NCBI GenBank assembly: GCA_022825925.1
Contig: JAJDVW010000146.1
Location: forward strand, 1 to 54,462
Length of the DNA: 54,462 nucleotides
Source of the DNA: Pseudomonadales bacterium
Lineage (GTDB): Bacteria; Pseudomonadota; Gammaproteobacteria; Pseudomonadales; Azotimanducaceae
Direction of reading: 5' to 3'
Shown here: positions 34,425 to 43,123 of the stretch, in pieces
How positions within the stretch are numbered: position 1 is the first letter of the stretch
Layout: every line of letters begins with the position of its first letter
Notes under the pieces: model-generated
The model's database searches: none
Told to the model about the DNA's origin: nothing
Seen by the model: only the letters and a program-made list of their open reading frames with translations
Translations under genes and position numbers: made by a program

Positions 34425-35513
34425 TCAATCCAATGGCGCCACCCGAACCAGCCGCCCCGCCTCCGAGTCCGTCAGCACGTACAGGCTCCCGTCCGGCCCC
34501 GTCCGCACGTCGCGGATCCGTTCCCCGATCTCCTCGAACATGCGATGCCGCCCCGCGACCTCGCCGCCTTCGAGGTCCACCCGCTCGACGTAGTTGAACA
34601 CCAGTGATGTCGCGAACAGGTCGCCGCGCCACTCGGGGAACGCGTCGCCGTGGTAGTAGGTCAGGCCCGCCGGGGCGATGGACGGCGTCCAGTCCACCAC
34701 CGGCGGCGTCGTGCCCGGATACTCCCGGAACGGCGAGATGCGGGCGCCGGTGTAGTCGATGCCGAGGGTGACGATGGGCCAGCCGTAGTTGCTGCCGGGG
34801 ACGATGACGTTCAGTTCGTCGCCGCCCTGGGCGCCGTGGTCGTGGAGGTAGACGGTGCCGCTGTCGGCGGCGTAGGCGATGCCTTGGGGATTGCGGTGCC
34901 CGTAGGTCCAGATCTCGTCACGCGCCGCGGGGTCCTGCACGAACGGGTTGTCGTCCGGCACGGCGCCGTCGTCGTTCAGGCGCAGCACCTTGCCCAGCAG
35001 GCTGTCGAGCCGCTGGGAGGACTCGCGGTAGACGAAGCCGTCGCCCGTCGTCAGGAGCAGCGTGCCGTCGGGCAGGAAGAGCATGCGTCCGCCGTAGTGG
35101 ACGGGCGTGTCCTTCGTCGGTTCGACCGTGAACACGGTCTCGACGTCCGCCAGCGCGGCGCCGTCGAAACGGCCGCGCACGACCCGCGTCGCGTTGGCGT
35201 CCGGCGTGCCGTGCGCCAGGCTCAGGTAGAGGAGGCGGTTCTCCTCGAAGCGGGGATGCGGGAGCACGTCGAACAGCCCGCCCTGGCTGCGCACGTACGC
35301 GGGCGGGACGCCGGCCACCGGACGCGGGTCGAGGATGCCTTCACGGATGACGTGCAGGTCGCCGTCGCGTTCGGTCACCAGCATGTTCCCGTCCGGCAGG
35401 AACGCGATGCACCAGGGCCACGTCAGGTTCTCGGCTACCGTCTCCAGGCGGTAGTCGGCGGCGACTGACTGCAGTGCCGCAGCCAGGGCGAGCGAAAAGA
35501 GGGCTGCCCGCAT
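34425..35513 (-). CDS. PQQ-dependent sugar dehydrogenase (GdhB-like beta-propeller)
   Basis: This 362-aa periplasmic protein has a signal peptide (1-19, ALQSVAA-DY). It is a six-bladed propeller of the soluble glucose/sorbosone dehydrogenase type. Recognisable blocks are LTWPWCIAFLPDGNMLVTER near 30-49, HYGGRMLFLPDG with the putative catalytic His139, and EIWTYGHRNPQGIA. The loop DELNVIVPGSNYGWP is the usual PQQ-proximal segment. It would oxidise sugars with PQQ. Substrate is unknown. It lies 141 bases upstream of the peptide gene on the same strand but is not obviously part of that array. Confidence 0.93.
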   Translation of the reverse strand: MRAALFSLALAAALQSVAADYRLETVAENLTWPWCIAFLPDGNMLVTERDGDLHVIREGILDPRPVAGVPPAYVRSQGGLFDVLPHPRFEENRLLYLSLAHGTPDANATRVVRGRFDGAALADVETVFTVEPTKDTPVHYGGRMLFLPDGTLLLTTGDGFVYRESSQRLDSLLGKVLRLNDDGAVPDDNPFVQDPAARDEIWTYGHRNPQGIAYAADSGTVYLHDHGAQGGDELNVIVPGSNYGWPIVTLGIDYTGARISPFREYPGTTPPVVDWTPSIAPAGLTYYHGDAFPEWRGDLFATSLVFNYVERVDLEGGEVAGRHRMFEEIGERIRDVRTGPDGSLYVLTDSEAGRLVRVAPLD

Positions 35514-35555
35514 GGGGTTCTCCCGAGCGCCGAAAACCGTCATCATGGTACCGAT

Positions 35556-36023
35556 ATGCGCGTGGTTCGTCAGATCGTCGGTTTCGTCATCGCGGTGGCG
35601 GTCGCGGCGGTCGGATCGGCGTTCCTGTCCAGTCACTTCGTTCTGCGCGCCATCGAGGGCCTCGGCGTAGTCGTGCCGCTGTCCGAGCGCTTCGCCATGT
35701 ACGCGCACGACGTCTGGGGTATGGCGCCCATCGCGGGAGCGGTGGCGGGCGTCGGTTTCCTGATCGGGTTTCCCGTGGCGGCCCTCATCGTCCGCTTCGC
35801 GCCGGTCCTGCGGACCCTGGGGTACGTCCTGGCCGGGGCGGCCGCCATGGCCGTGGCGCTCAGCCTGATGGAGGCGATGCTCGGGATGATGCCGGTGGCG
35901 GGGGCGCGCACTCTCGGCGGTCTCATCGCCCAGGCCTCCGCCGGCGCCCTCGGCGGCTACGCGTTCGCGCAGGTGACGCGGCGGCGCGACCGTGCCGAAG
36001 GACGCCCGGGTGCGGGCGGCTGA
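35556..36023 (+). CDS. small four-TM membrane protein of unknown function
   Basis: The 155-aa product has four hydrophobic helices (about 5-30, 55-80, 85-106 and 116-140). A conserved-looking FAMYAHDVWGMAPIAGAVAG loop joins the first and second. The tail is basic (RRRDRAEGR). No family is recognised. It overlaps the following MFS gene by 32 bases in a different frame and points the same way, so the two are likely co-transcribed. It is divergent from the PQQ dehydrogenase gene. Confidence 0.75.
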   Translation: MRVVRQIVGFVIAVAVAAVGSAFLSSHFVLRAIEGLGVVVPLSERFAMYAHDVWGMAPIAGAVAGVGFLIGFPVAALIVRFAPVLRTLGYVLAGAAAMAVALSLMEAMLGMMPVAGARTLGGLIAQASAGALGGYAFAQVTRRRDRAEGRPGAGG

Positions 36024-37302
36024 GCGGGAGACCGTAGAGCGGCACCTCAACCGGAACGTCGTCGGACAGCTCCTGCACGGCACGTTCGGCCAGACGGGCT
36101 TCCGCCTGGTCCAAGCGCCGACCTTTCTCCCCGCCTTCCTGTTCGAACTCTCGGGCTCCGACCTGGTCGTCGGCGCCGCGCGTTCCCTGCAGGGGTTCGG
36201 CACTGTGGTCTCGCCGGTGATCGGCGCTTCGCTGATCGGTCACCGTCCCCGCATCCTGGGCGCCACGATGGTGACGAGCACGCTGATGCGCCTGCAGGTG
36301 CTGGGGCTGGCGCTGGCCGGCTTCCTGCTCGGCGGGGGCGCGGCGGTCGCGGCGCTGCTCGTGTTCCTGACGCTCCTCGGGTTCTTCCAGGGCATGTCCC
36401 AGGTGGCGGTGAACTCGCTGCGCGCACGGGTCATTCCCGTGCGGCGGCGCGGCATCGTCAACGGGGCGCGGCACTTCCTGGCGGGACTGACGTCGGCCGC
36501 AGTCTCCTACCTGGCCGGAGCGATCCTGCTGGAGCACGACGCGCTCGGCAACGGCTACGCGTCGGTGTTCCTGCTGGCCTTCGTGGTGGGCTCGTTCGGT
36601 CTGGCCGGCGTCGCGATGACGAAGGAGCCGACCTCCTCGACCTTGCGCCCGCGCGAGTCTCCCCTCGCGGCCCTGCGGGGCATCGCGCCGCTGCTGCGCG
36701 AGGACCCGGCGTTCGCCCGCTTCTTCGTCGCCCGCGCGCTGGGCTCCGCCGGCCGCATGGCGCTGCCGTTCTACATCGTGTTCGCCGCGACCCGCATGGA
36801 CATCACCGGTGCCGTGCTCGGGCTGGTCACGACCGTGCTGATGCTGAGCTCCAGCGTCGCGAACCTGCTTTGGGGGGCGCTGGGGGACCGTTTCGGCCAC
36901 CGCATCGTGCTGATCGCGAACCTGGCGCTCTGGACGGCCGCGAACGCCTGCATGCCGTTCGTGACCTCGGTCGCGGAACTCGTCTTCTTCTTCGTGCTGC
37001 TCGGCATCCCGTCCGGGGGCTTCAACCAGGCGGCCCAGAACATGGTGCTCGAGTTCGGCCGCGTGCACGACATTCCGCTGCGCGTGGCGGCCTCCGGCAC
37101 GGCGGTCAACGTCGTGGCCGCCGCCGGTCCCTTCCTCGGGGGCGTTGTGGCCGCCGTCTGGTCGTACCCGGCGCTCTTCTGGCTAACCGTGGCGTTGCAG
37201 CTCGTCGCGCTGGTCATCGTGGTCCTGTGGACGCCGGAACCGCGTTTCGCGCGGGATGGGCGGTCGCCGCGCGGGGGCTCGGCCGAGACCGGGACCGAAT
37301 GA
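35992..37302 (+). CDS. MFS transporter
   Basis: This 436-aa protein has about 12 hydrophobic segments and an MFS-type cytosolic loop after TM2 (HRPRILGATMV). Mid-protein and C-terminal repeats follow (WGALGDRFGHRIVLI near 295-309 is the second-half motif A). It is a secondary exporter or importer; the substrate is not assignable. The start is a GTG at 35992 that overlaps the previous gene. No ATG gives a better fit to the family N-terminus. Confidence 0.9.
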   Translation: MPKDARVRAAERETVERHLNRNVVGQLLHGTFGQTGFRLVQAPTFLPAFLFELSGSDLVVGAARSLQGFGTVVSPVIGASLIGHRPRILGATMVTSTLMRLQVLGLALAGFLLGGGAAVAALLVFLTLLGFFQGMSQVAVNSLRARVIPVRRRGIVNGARHFLAGLTSAAVSYLAGAILLEHDALGNGYASVFLLAFVVGSFGLAGVAMTKEPTSSTLRPRESPLAALRGIAPLLREDPAFARFFVARALGSAGRMALPFYIVFAATRMDITGAVLGLVTTVLMLSSSVANLLWGALGDRFGHRIVLIANLALWTAANACMPFVTSVAELVFFFVLLGIPSGGFNQAAQNMVLEFGRVHDIPLRVAASGTAVNVVAAAGPFLGGVVAAVWSYPALFWLTVALQLVALVIVVLWTPEPRFARDGRSPRGGSAETGTE

Positions 37303-37419
37303 CGCTGGCGGATCCGCTTCACGCGCGTCCGCATCGTACCGACGGCTTGCCAAGCTTCATAAGGTAAGGAGAAATTGCACTTTGAAAGGAAGTGGCCTGG
37401 TGACACTACCGGTGCCCCG

Positions 37420-38067
37420 TCAGTCCGGCCAGTGCGCCGCCATGAGGCACACGTGCCTCGACAGCACCAGCTTGCCGCGGTCGCGCCCGAGCGTCTCGAA
37501 CTTCTCGAGGAGCTCCGCTGGCACGCCGTGCTCGGACGGCTTGCGGGTGTATTGCCAGTGGGCGACGTCGGGGTATCCCGCCAGGTTGATGATCGCGAGC
37601 GGCGAGGTGGTCGCGGCGTCGCGGAACTGCCCCAGCACCCAGTGGCCCATGTGGTCGAGCGGCGGCCAGACGCCTTCGTACGAGAGGCGGTTGAACGTCA
37701 GCCAGTCCTCGGGCCGGATCCACCAGCGGCGCAGCCCGTAGACCGGGCGCCGGTCCTCGGGGCGCGTCGGCCCCGTGGGGCGGTAGGCGGAGGAGAGGAG
37801 GGGGCGCGCCTCCTCGGACGCGATCCACTGCCGGGGCCCGTCGGCGTCGCCCGCCAGCAGCGGCTGTGCGGCCTGCCAGGCATCGAAGTCCTCGAAGCCG
37901 TTGAAGCACACCACTTCCTCGGCCCCGGCGCCGATCAGGCCGTTGAGGACGCAGAGCGGGCGGTGACCGGCCGCGGTGAGCGCCGGCCACATCGTCTCGA
38001 GGGCCCAGGTCCGGTAGTCCCGCAAACTCCCCGGATGCAGCCGGATGCGGCGTTCCTCGTAGATCAT
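37420..38067 (-). CDS. NIPSNAP-like protein (two ferredoxin-like/DABB repeats)
   Basis: The 215-aa protein opens MIYEERRIRLHPGSLRDY and repeats the same pattern near residue 110 (VYGLRRWWIRPEDW), the pair of DABB-like repeats seen in NIPSNAP proteins. No catalytic site is evident. Family members often stand next to catabolic or monooxygenase genes. A good AGGAGA ribosome site precedes the ATG at 38067. It is 23 bases downstream of the NHL-repeat gene. Confidence 0.82.
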   Translation of the reverse strand: MIYEERRIRLHPGSLRDYRTWALETMWPALTAAGHRPLCVLNGLIGAGAEEVVCFNGFEDFDAWQAAQPLLAGDADGPRQWIASEEARPLLSSAYRPTGPTRPEDRRPVYGLRRWWIRPEDWLTFNRLSYEGVWPPLDHMGHWVLGQFRDAATTSPLAIINLAGYPDVAHWQYTRKPSEHGVPAELLEKFETLGRDRGKLVLSRHVCLMAAHWPD

Positions 38068-38090
38068 GTGGGTCTCCTGTGTGGGGTGCG

Positions 38091-39122
38091 TTACCGCCCT
38101 TGCAGCACACGCACCCGGTGGTTGTCGCTGTCGCCGACGAAGATGCGCTCGCCGACGGTGGCGAGCACGCCGTGCGGCCGCGCGAGACCGCAGCGCAGCG
38201 GATCGCCGTCCGGACCGTCGTGGCGCGTGCCGTCGCCGAGGACCGTGGTGATGATGCCGGTCCCGCGGTCGATGCGGCGGATGGTGTGGCTCTCCGTGTC
38301 GGCGATGTAGAGGGCGGCGCGGGTCACCGAGATGCCCTTGGGGCCGGCGAGGTCCGCGGTTCGCGCGTCGCCGCCGTCGCCCCGGTAACCGCCCTTGCCG
38401 GTGCCCGCCACGTGGTGGAGCGTCCGGTTCCGCAGGTCGATCCGGTACACGGCATTGCCTTCGCGCAGGGTCAGGTAGAGGTCGCCGGTCTCGTCGAAGG
38501 CGAGCGTGCGCGGGCCGTGCAACGGCGTACGTGCGATGTCGCCGCCGTCCGTGGCCGGCGCCGGCTCGCCCGTTCCGGCAAACGTTTCGACGATGCCCGA
38601 GGCGGGATCGATGCGCCGTATCCGGTGGTTGCCGATGTCGGCCACGAACAGGGCGCCGTCGGGCGCGATTTCGATGCTGTGCGGTTGCCGGAACGCGGCC
38701 CCGATGGCGGGACCGCCGTCGCCGTGGAAGCCGGCCTCGCCGGTCCCGGCGATGGTGTCGATGCGGCTCCCGTCCGACGCGACGCGGCGGACGACGTGAC
38801 TGGGCATGTCCACGAAGTAGAGGCTGCCGTCGGAGTCGAAGCGGATCTCGTAGGGCTCGCGGATGTCCGCCTCGAGCGCCGGGCCACCGTCTCCGGAGTG
38901 GCCGGCGCGGCCCGTGCCGACGATGGTTTCGATACGGCCGGCGTGCAGGTCCACCCGGCAGATACGGTGGTTGCCCAGATCGCAGAAACACGGGCGGCCG
39001 TCGGGGTCGAGGGCGACGCCGAAGGGCTCGGCGGCGGGCGTTTCCGGGCCGATCGCGCCGTCGGGCGCCCGACCGGGCACGCCGGTGCCGACGAGCGTGC
39101 TGACGGACGCGCCGGCAGTCAT
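38091..39122 (-). CDS. NHL-repeat beta-propeller protein
   Basis: The 343-aa protein consists of about six NHL repeats with the recurring pattern of EPFGVALDPDGRPCFCD, GNHRICRVD and VGTGRAGHSGDGGPA. The same GTG-GDGGPA element recurs about every 57 residues. No signal peptide is obvious. NHL propellers bind partners or act as lactonase-like enzymes. It follows the Ldh2 gene by 14 bases and precedes the NIPSNAP-like gene, an apparent three-gene operon. Confidence 0.88.
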   Translation of the reverse strand: MTAGASVSTLVGTGVPGRAPDGAIGPETPAAEPFGVALDPDGRPCFCDLGNHRICRVDLHAGRIETIVGTGRAGHSGDGGPALEADIREPYEIRFDSDGSLYFVDMPSHVVRRVASDGSRIDTIAGTGEAGFHGDGGPAIGAAFRQPHSIEIAPDGALFVADIGNHRIRRIDPASGIVETFAGTGEPAPATDGGDIARTPLHGPRTLAFDETGDLYLTLREGNAVYRIDLRNRTLHHVAGTGKGGYRGDGGDARTADLAGPKGISVTRAALYIADTESHTIRRIDRGTGIITTVLGDGTRHDGPDGDPLRCGLARPHGVLATVGERIFVGDSDNHRVRVLQGR

Positions 39123-39136
39123 CGTGCCCGTTTGCG

Positions 39137-40240
39137 TCAAGGGCGTCCGCCGGCCCGACCGGCAGCCGTCAGCGCGGAGATCTCGTCGCCTGAAAGCCCG
39201 GCGCGGCCCGCGGCGGCGAGGATGTCCGCCCAACTGTTGTCGTCGATCGGGATGCCCTGCGCGCGCCGCTCCTCCATGGACTCGGCCTCGGGGTCGCCCG
39301 GCAGGCGGACCCGGTCGTGCCCTTCCGCCGGGGCGGTGCCGCGCAGGTAGTCCGCCATCGCCTCGACCTCCGCCGCGAAGGCCGTACTTCCGCCGAACAG
39401 GTCCGGATCGAGTACGAACATGAGCATGTGGTTGAAGATGGCGGCCGATCGCGGGTTGTCCGGCTGGATGGTGTGCTCGCCGGCGAGGCCGCCGGCCAGC
39501 AGTTCGCATACGAGGCCGAGCCCATAGCCCTTGTGCAGGCCGAAGGGCCGGATGGAACCCTTGGGCTCCTCGTACAGGTATCGCGCCTCGGTCGTCGGCC
39601 GGCCCTCGTCGTCGAGAAGCGCGTCGCCCGCCACGGGCTCCCCCTTCATGTAGGCCACCCGGACCTTGCCGAGCGCGACCGCGCTCGTCGCCATGTCGAG
39701 CAGGATGGGGCGCTCGCCGTCGCGGGGGACGGCGCAGCAGAACGGGTTGGTGAGGAGCCGCGCCTCGCGGCCGGCGAACGGCGAGACGACCGGGTCGTGC
39801 CCGGTCACGTTGACGAAGTGGAGGCTGACGTATCCGGCGCGGGCGCAACGCTCGCCGTACGTGCCGATGCGCCCCAGGTGATGGGCATTGCGCAGCGCGA
39901 GCGTCACGATGCCCGTGTCCCGCGCCCGTTCGATCGCGAGGTCCGTGGCCTGGCGGCCGACCACCTGCCCGAAGCCCCGGCGGCCGTCCAGGAGCAGGAC
40001 CGCGCCCCGGTCCTTGAGCACCTCGACCTCCGCATCGGTCGCGAGGTGCCCGCTCGCGATGCCGTCGACATAGTTGGGCACCATGCCGACGCCGTGGGAG
40101 TCATGCCCCTTGAGGTTCGCGAGCACGAGGTGCTCGGCGGTCTCCCGCGCGAACTCCGGGCGTGTGCGCGCCGCGACGAAGATCGCCGTCACGAAATCGG
40201 CCAGCCGTTCCGATGCGATCAGCACCGCTCCCCCGCGCAT
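39137..40240 (-). CDS. Ldh2 family (malate/L-sulfolactate-type) oxidoreductase
   Basis: This 367-aa NAD(P)-dependent dehydrogenase is of the malate/lactate dehydrogenase-2 fold. It has LANLKGHDSHGVGMVPNY near 42-59, ALRNAHHLGRIGTYGE near 116-131, NPFCCAVPRDGERPILLDMATSA and GLHKGYGLGLVCELLAGG near 235-252. It reduces or oxidises 2-oxo/2-hydroxy acids. The conserved His of the first block is in place. It is the first gene of a minus-strand catabolic trio and is divergent from the SMP-30 gene. Confidence 0.93.
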   Translation of the reverse strand: MRGGAVLIASERLADFVTAIFVAARTRPEFARETAEHLVLANLKGHDSHGVGMVPNYVDGIASGHLATDAEVEVLKDRGAVLLLDGRRGFGQVVGRQATDLAIERARDTGIVTLALRNAHHLGRIGTYGERCARAGYVSLHFVNVTGHDPVVSPFAGREARLLTNPFCCAVPRDGERPILLDMATSAVALGKVRVAYMKGEPVAGDALLDDEGRPTTEARYLYEEPKGSIRPFGLHKGYGLGLVCELLAGGLAGEHTIQPDNPRSAAIFNHMLMFVLDPDLFGGSTAFAAEVEAMADYLRGTAPAEGHDRVRLPGDPEAESMEERRAQGIPIDDNSWADILAAAGRAGLSGDEISALTAAGRAGGRP

Positions 40241-40327
40241 CTCCGCGAACGCGGCGCCACCTTGCCTACAAAGGGTCGGTATGACAAGGTGCGGCGGTTT
40301 TGGGAAGGGGCACAGGGGAGAGGCGCG

Positions 40328-41185
40328 TTGCCCGAGCGGTTGACTGGCGGATACGGCCTGATCGAGGGACCGGTGTGGGACGGCGACCGGGGGCTCCTCT
40401 ACAGCGACGTCCTGTTCGGTGGCGTGTTCGCCCTCGGTCCCGACGGCACGGTGTCGACCGTGTTCGAGCACCGGCGCGGTATCGGCGGGATGTCGCCGCA
40501 TGTCGCCGGCGGGCTGGTCGTCAGCGGCCGGAACATTTCCTACAAGGGTTTTGACGGGGGCGCGACCGTAACGCTCCTCGACCGCGACCCGGACCACGGC
40601 AACGTGGGCTACAACGACATCACGACGGACGCCGCGGGGCGGCTCTACGCCGGGTCCCTGGGCGCGAGCCCCGTCTTCGAGGACGGCCGCGACCCGCGGG
40701 CCGGGGACCTCCACCTGATCGACCTCGACGGTTCCGCCCGCGTCGTCGGCCACGACGTGGAACTCACCAACGGCCTCGGCTTCTCGCCGGACGGGCGCAC
40801 GCTGTACCACTCGGACTCCCGCCGCCAGACGGTCTTCTCGTATCCCGTGGCGGACGGCGGCGACCTCGGCGAGAAGACCCCGTTCGCGCGCACCGAGCGG
40901 GGCGCGCCGGACGGGCTCGTCGTGTCGGAGGACGGGGCCGTCTGGGTCGCGCTCGCCGGCGGCGGCGCCGTGGGCGTCTACGAACCGGACGGCTCGGTCC
41001 GCGAGTACGTCGAGATTCCCCAGCCGATGTGCACGAGCGTCTGCTTCGGCGGCGCCGACCTGCGCGACCTGTACATCGTGACGGGCTCGGGCGACGCCCC
41101 GTGCGGGCGCGTCGGCGCCGTCTACCGTCACCGCGCGGAGGTGGCCGGCCTGGCCGTGCCGCCGGCGCGCGTGCCGATACCCTGA
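40328..41185 (+). CDS. SMP-30/gluconolactonase family protein
   Basis: The 285-aa six-bladed propeller carries the divalent-metal ligands of the family: Glu in LIEGPVWDG, Asn/Asp in YNDITTDAAGRLYAG, and Asn/Asp in LTNGLGFSPDGRTLYHSD. It hydrolyses sugar or aldonic lactones by family inference. The start is set at the TTG at 40328, preceded by GGGGAGAG; an earlier GTG at 40289 is possible. It is divergent from the dehydrogenase trio, so lactone and 2-hydroxyacid steps may belong to one sugar-acid pathway. Confidence 0.9.
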   Translation: MPERLTGGYGLIEGPVWDGDRGLLYSDVLFGGVFALGPDGTVSTVFEHRRGIGGMSPHVAGGLVVSGRNISYKGFDGGATVTLLDRDPDHGNVGYNDITTDAAGRLYAGSLGASPVFEDGRDPRAGDLHLIDLDGSARVVGHDVELTNGLGFSPDGRTLYHSDSRRQTVFSYPVADGGDLGEKTPFARTERGAPDGLVVSEDGAVWVALAGGGAVGVYEPDGSVREYVEIPQPMCTSVCFGGADLRDLYIVTGSGDAPCGRVGAVYRHRAEVAGLAVPPARVPIP

Positions 41186-41247
41186 ACGACTTCGGAACCA
41201 CACCCCATTCTTGACAGCAGATCGAACGGCAGGAGGAACCACCAACC

Positions 41248-42084
41248 ATGAGCAGAATCGAGATCGACACCGGTACCGAGCACCTGCTCGCGTACGAAGA
41301 GGACGGCGTGGCCGTGATGACCCTGAACCGGCCCCAGGCGCGGAACGCCATGTCGAGCGAGATGACCGCGGGGCTCGCGCAGGCGCTCGACGTGGCCGAG
41401 CAGTCGGCAAGCGTACGCGCGGTGGTCGTCACCGGGGCCGGTGGGGCCTTCTGCGCCGGCGGCGACGTCAAGAACATGGCGGCCGGGGGCAGCGGCCCGA
41501 GCGCCGGCAACGAACCGTCCCTCGACGAGCGCATCCACGCCCAGCGACTGAGCCAGCGCAACACCGCGGGACGCATGTACCTCATGCCGAAACCGGTGAT
41601 CGCCATGCTGCCGGGACCGGCGGCGGGCGCCGGGCTCGCCATCGCGCTGGCGGCGGACCTCCGCACCATGGCGGACTCGGCGTTCATCACGACGGCGTTC
41701 GCGCGCGTCGGCTTCAGCGGCGACTACGGCGGCACGTATTTCCTGAGCCACCTCGTGGGCTCGGCCAAGGCGCGGGAACTCTACTACCTGTCGGACCGTG
41801 TCGGCGCGGAAGAGTGCGAACGCCTCGGCCTCGCGAACTTCGTGTTTCCGGCGGAGGCGCTGGAGGCGGAGACCATGGCCCTCGCGCGGCGCCTCGCGGA
41901 CGGCCCGCCGATCGCCTACCGGTACATGAAGGAGAACCTGAACCGTGCGGCCATGGGCGCGGACGTGACCGAATGCCTCGACCTCGAGGCAACGCACCAC
42001 GTGCACGCGGGGCTCTCCGAGGACCACCGCGCGGCGGCGGAGGCCTTCGTCAACAAGAGGCAGCCCGTCTTCAAGGGGCGTTGA
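41248..42084 (+). CDS. enoyl-CoA hydratase/isomerase (PaaG-like)
   Basis: This 278-aa crotonase has VMTLNRPQARNAMSSEM near 23-39, GAFCAGGDVKNM near 66-77, PGPAAGAGLAIALAADLRT near 125-143, and a GFSGDYGGTYFL loop near 157-168. That loop resembles the SPDSGGSW region of isomerase-type members such as PaaG. It has a strong AGGAGG ribosome site. It is downstream of the SMP-30 gene by 62 bases. Confidence 0.9.
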   Translation: MSRIEIDTGTEHLLAYEEDGVAVMTLNRPQARNAMSSEMTAGLAQALDVAEQSASVRAVVVTGAGGAFCAGGDVKNMAAGGSGPSAGNEPSLDERIHAQRLSQRNTAGRMYLMPKPVIAMLPGPAAGAGLAIALAADLRTMADSAFITTAFARVGFSGDYGGTYFLSHLVGSAKARELYYLSDRVGAEECERLGLANFVFPAEALEAETMALARRLADGPPIAYRYMKENLNRAAMGADVTECLDLEATHHVHAGLSEDHRAAAEAFVNKRQPVFKGR

Positions 42085-42108
42085 ACGCCCCGCGGAGGGC
42101 CTGGGGGC

Positions 42109-42288
42109 ATGGATGGCTGGTTCGTTACCAAATCCGACCTGAGAGCCGAGATGGCCGGCCTCACGACCGAGCTGGCCGATCTCAGATCGGAGTTCAAGTC
42201 GGACCTCGTGACCCAGCAGCGCTGGTTCATCGGCGTTGTGCTGGCCAGCCAGGCCCTGCTGTTCGCCGCCCTGCGTTACTTCGGTTGA
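42109..42288 (+). CDS. 59-aa coiled-coil protein with C-terminal TM (DUF1640-like)
   Basis: This short gene follows the enoyl-CoA hydratase by 24 bases. The N-terminal part (FVTKSDLRAEMAGLTTELA) is a heptad-like coiled coil and the C-terminal part (RWFIGVVLASQALLFAALR) is a TM helix. That layout is typical of DUF1640/CCDC90-type and phage-associated small proteins. GGAG precedes the ATG. The tail-to-tail slipin gene starts its stop 46 bases further on. Confidence 0.75.
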   Translation: MDGWFVTKSDLRAEMAGLTTELADLRSEFKSDLVTQQRWFIGVVLASQALLFAALRYFG

Positions 42289-42334
42289 CGCCGAAAACGT
42301 ACGCTCCGGAGCAGGCGCCGGGGCGTGCGGTTCC

Positions 42335-43123
42335 TCATGCCGGCGGCGGATCCTCGGACCCGGTGCCGGCCGTGCCGCCGAGTAGCTGCTGCAGCGAGTC
42401 CATGAGGTTCACCGGCAACGGGAAGACGATGGTGGACGACTTCTCGCCGGCGATCTCCGTGAGGGTCTGCAGGTAGCGGAGCTGCATGGAGGTCGGCTGC
42501 CCCGACAGCCGCTCCGCCGCTTCGACGAGCCGTTCGGCAGCCTGGAATTCCCCGTCGGCGTGAATGACCTTCGCGCGCCGCTCGCGCTCGGCCTCCGCCT
42601 GCTTGGCGATGGCCCGGATCATGCTCTCGTCGATGTCCACGTGCTTGATCTCGACGTTCGAGACCTTGATGCCCCACTGGTCCGTCTGCTGGTCGAGGAT
42701 CGCCTGGATGTCCGCGTTCAGCTTCTCGCGTTCGGCCAATAGCTGGTCGAGTTCGTGCTGGCCGAGCACGGAGCGGAGCGTCGTCTGCGCGAGCTGCCCC
42801 GTGGCCTGCATGTAGTCCTCGACGTTGATGATCGCGGGCTGCGAGTCCACCACGCGGAAATAGAGCACGGCGTTGACCTTCACGGACACGTTGTCGAGGG
42901 TGATCAGGTCCTGGGTCGGGATGTCCATGACGATCGTCCGGAGGTCCACCCGGACCATCTGCTGGATGATCGGGATGATGATGATGAGCCCCGGCCCCTT
43001 GACCCGGTAGAAGCGCCCGAGCATGAACACGACGCCGCGTTCGTACTCGCGCAGGACGCGCAGCGCGCTCGCGAGGATGGCGAGCACGATGCCGATGATG
43101 ACGATGGTGAATATCTCGGTCAT
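42335..43123 (-). CDS. slipin (SPFH/stomatin-like) membrane protein
   Basis: The 262-aa product has an N-terminal TM ([15 protein letters not shown]), then the band-7/SPFH domain. The domain carries [19 protein letters not shown] near 28-46, [20 protein letters not shown] near 59-78, NAVLYFRV near 85-92, and a coiled coil rich in Glu/Ala ([12 protein letters not shown]). It oligomerises in the inner membrane and works with the NfeD protease. Its start overlaps the NfeD stop (ATGA). A C-terminal [13 protein letters not shown] tail follows the usual slipin end. Confidence 0.95.
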   Translation of the reverse strand: MTEIFTIVIIGIVLAILASALRVLREYERGVVFMLGRFYRVKGPGLIIIIPIIQQMVRVDLRTIVMDIPTQDLITLDNVSVKVNAVLYFRVVDSQPAIINVEDYMQATGQLAQTTLRSVLGQHELDQLLAEREKLNADIQAILDQQTDQWGIKVSNVEIKHVDIDESMIRAIAKQAEAERERRAKVIHADGEFQAAERLVEAAERLSGQPTSMQLRYLQTLTEIAGEKSSTIVFPLPVNLMDSLQQLLGGTAGTGSEDPPPA

